NCBI GenBank assembly: GCA_030609345.1
Contig: JAUWCK010000105.1
Location: forward strand, 1 to 5,013
Reading direction: 5' to 3'
DNA: 5,013 nucleotides
Source of the DNA: Methanosarcinales archaeon
GTDB lineage: Archaea > Halobacteriota > Methanosarcinia > Methanosarcinales > Methanogasteraceae
Shown here: piece by piece, positions 4,768-5,013 of the stretch
Layout: each line of letters begins with the position of its first letter
How positions within the stretch are numbered: the stretch's first letter is position 1
Translations under genes and position numbers: made by a program
The notes under the pieces: model-generated
The model's input: the letters and a program-made list of their open reading frames with translations, nothing else
Databases searched by the model: none
Told to the model about the DNA's origin: nothing

Positions 4768-5013
4768 ATGGAAGATCATCGCAATCACGGAATCAGGTGC
4801 TGGAGAAAGGAGTCGTGCGAGGGCCTACTCGAAACGCTGGCAGTCGATGACCTGGACCTGAAGATCATCCATATATTGAGCGAGAACGCGAGGATGAGTA
4901 ATGTCGATATCGCAAGCAAGATCGGTGTGAGTGAGGGAACAGTCAGACGAAGAATTGCCGAGATGGCTAAAAATAATGTAATCGAAGGTTTCATCTTACT
5001 TCTTAATTGCGAA
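4768..5013 (+). CDS. Lrp/AsnC-family transcriptional regulator (N-terminal 82 residues, cut by the window edge)
   Basis: From ATG at 4768 an open frame runs to the window end. Residues 26-76 form the winged helix-turn-helix of Lrp/AsnC regulators: DDLDLKIIHILSENARMS, then NVDIASKIGVSEGTVRRRIA (45-64) as the helix-turn-helix, then AEMAKNNVIEGF (64-75). The effector-binding RAM domain that usually follows would lie past the edge. The first 25 residues are an extension beyond the usual family start and contain Cys11 and Cys17 in CWRKESC; these could bind metal or sense redox state, but that is inference. The gene diverges from fsr across 139 bp and probably regulates fsr, itself, or both. The start fits the TATA spacing for a leaderless mRNA. 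A shorter form is unlikely because the next in-frame ATG lies inside the DNA-binding domain (Met43). Confidence 0.9.
   Translation, partial: MEDHRNHGIRCWRKESCEGLLETLAVDDLDLKIIHILSENARMSNVDIASKIGVSEGTVRRRIAEMAKNNVIEGFILLLNCE

Noticed and set aside
4785..4994. Minus-strand open frame of 69 codons
   Set aside because: It is antisense to the Lrp-type gene, whose protein motifs are clear.
4768..5013. Siroheme decarboxylase subunit (AhbA/AhbB), which shares the Lrp/AsnC fold and would fit next to a siroheme enzyme
   Set aside because: The helix-turn-helix NVDIASKIGVSEGTVRRRI is the form seen in true DNA-binding regulators. The FPxxxRPF-type signature I associate with AhbA/AhbB is absent.

Overview
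The window comes from a methane-metabolising (or alkane-oxidising) archaeon. It carries the start of mcrB, the beta subunit of methyl-coenzyme M reductase, a homologue of the coenzyme F420-dependent sulfite reductase Fsr, an Lrp/AsnC-type regulator, and archaeal TATA/BRE promoters. The visible McrB protein resembles Methanosarcina-type McrB. The Fsr-like protein makes a Methanosarcinales or ANME-2-like archaeon a reasonable guess, but the taxon cannot be fixed from this sequence alone.

Layout: (1) 1-1002, minus strand: the first 334 codons of mcrB, with a GTG start and a strong Shine-Dalgarno; the rest of the gene and presumably the other mcr genes lie off the left edge. (2) 1003-1180: an mcr leader of about 140 nt with a strong hairpin and a possible 35-codon, Trp-rich upstream ORF that ends one base before the mcrB start, then a clear TATA box. 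(3) 1181-1589: a non-coding stretch. It holds small palindromes and repeats and, at 1381-1528, a 148-bp MITE-like element with imperfect 23-bp terminal inverted repeats, flanked exactly by a 9-bp direct repeat. (4) 1590-2483, minus: an unrecognised three-helix membrane protein with an outside C-terminal domain. (5) 2484-2699: a short intergenic region with a perfect 10-bp tandem repeat, inverted repeats in scrambled order, and a terminator-like hairpin just after fsr. (6) 2700-4628, minus: the Fsr-type siroheme reductase. (7) 4629-4767: a compact divergent promoter region with two TATA boxes, a direct repeat spaced by 20 bp between them, and a palindrome in the fsr leader. (8) 4768-5013, plus: the start of an Lrp/AsnC regulator that runs off the right edge.

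Functional logic: Mcr is the central methane-forming or methane-activating enzyme and is poisoned by sulfite. Fsr uses F420H2 to reduce sulfite (group I) or, in a studied ANME-2c enzyme of group II, nitrite. An fsr close to mcr, with its own divergent regulator, fits a protective or nitrogen-oxyanion module. The substrate of this copy is open, because two positions expected to bind the anion appear changed. The most unusual items are the MITE-like element, the mcr leader with its upstream ORF, and the divergent fsr/lrp control region.
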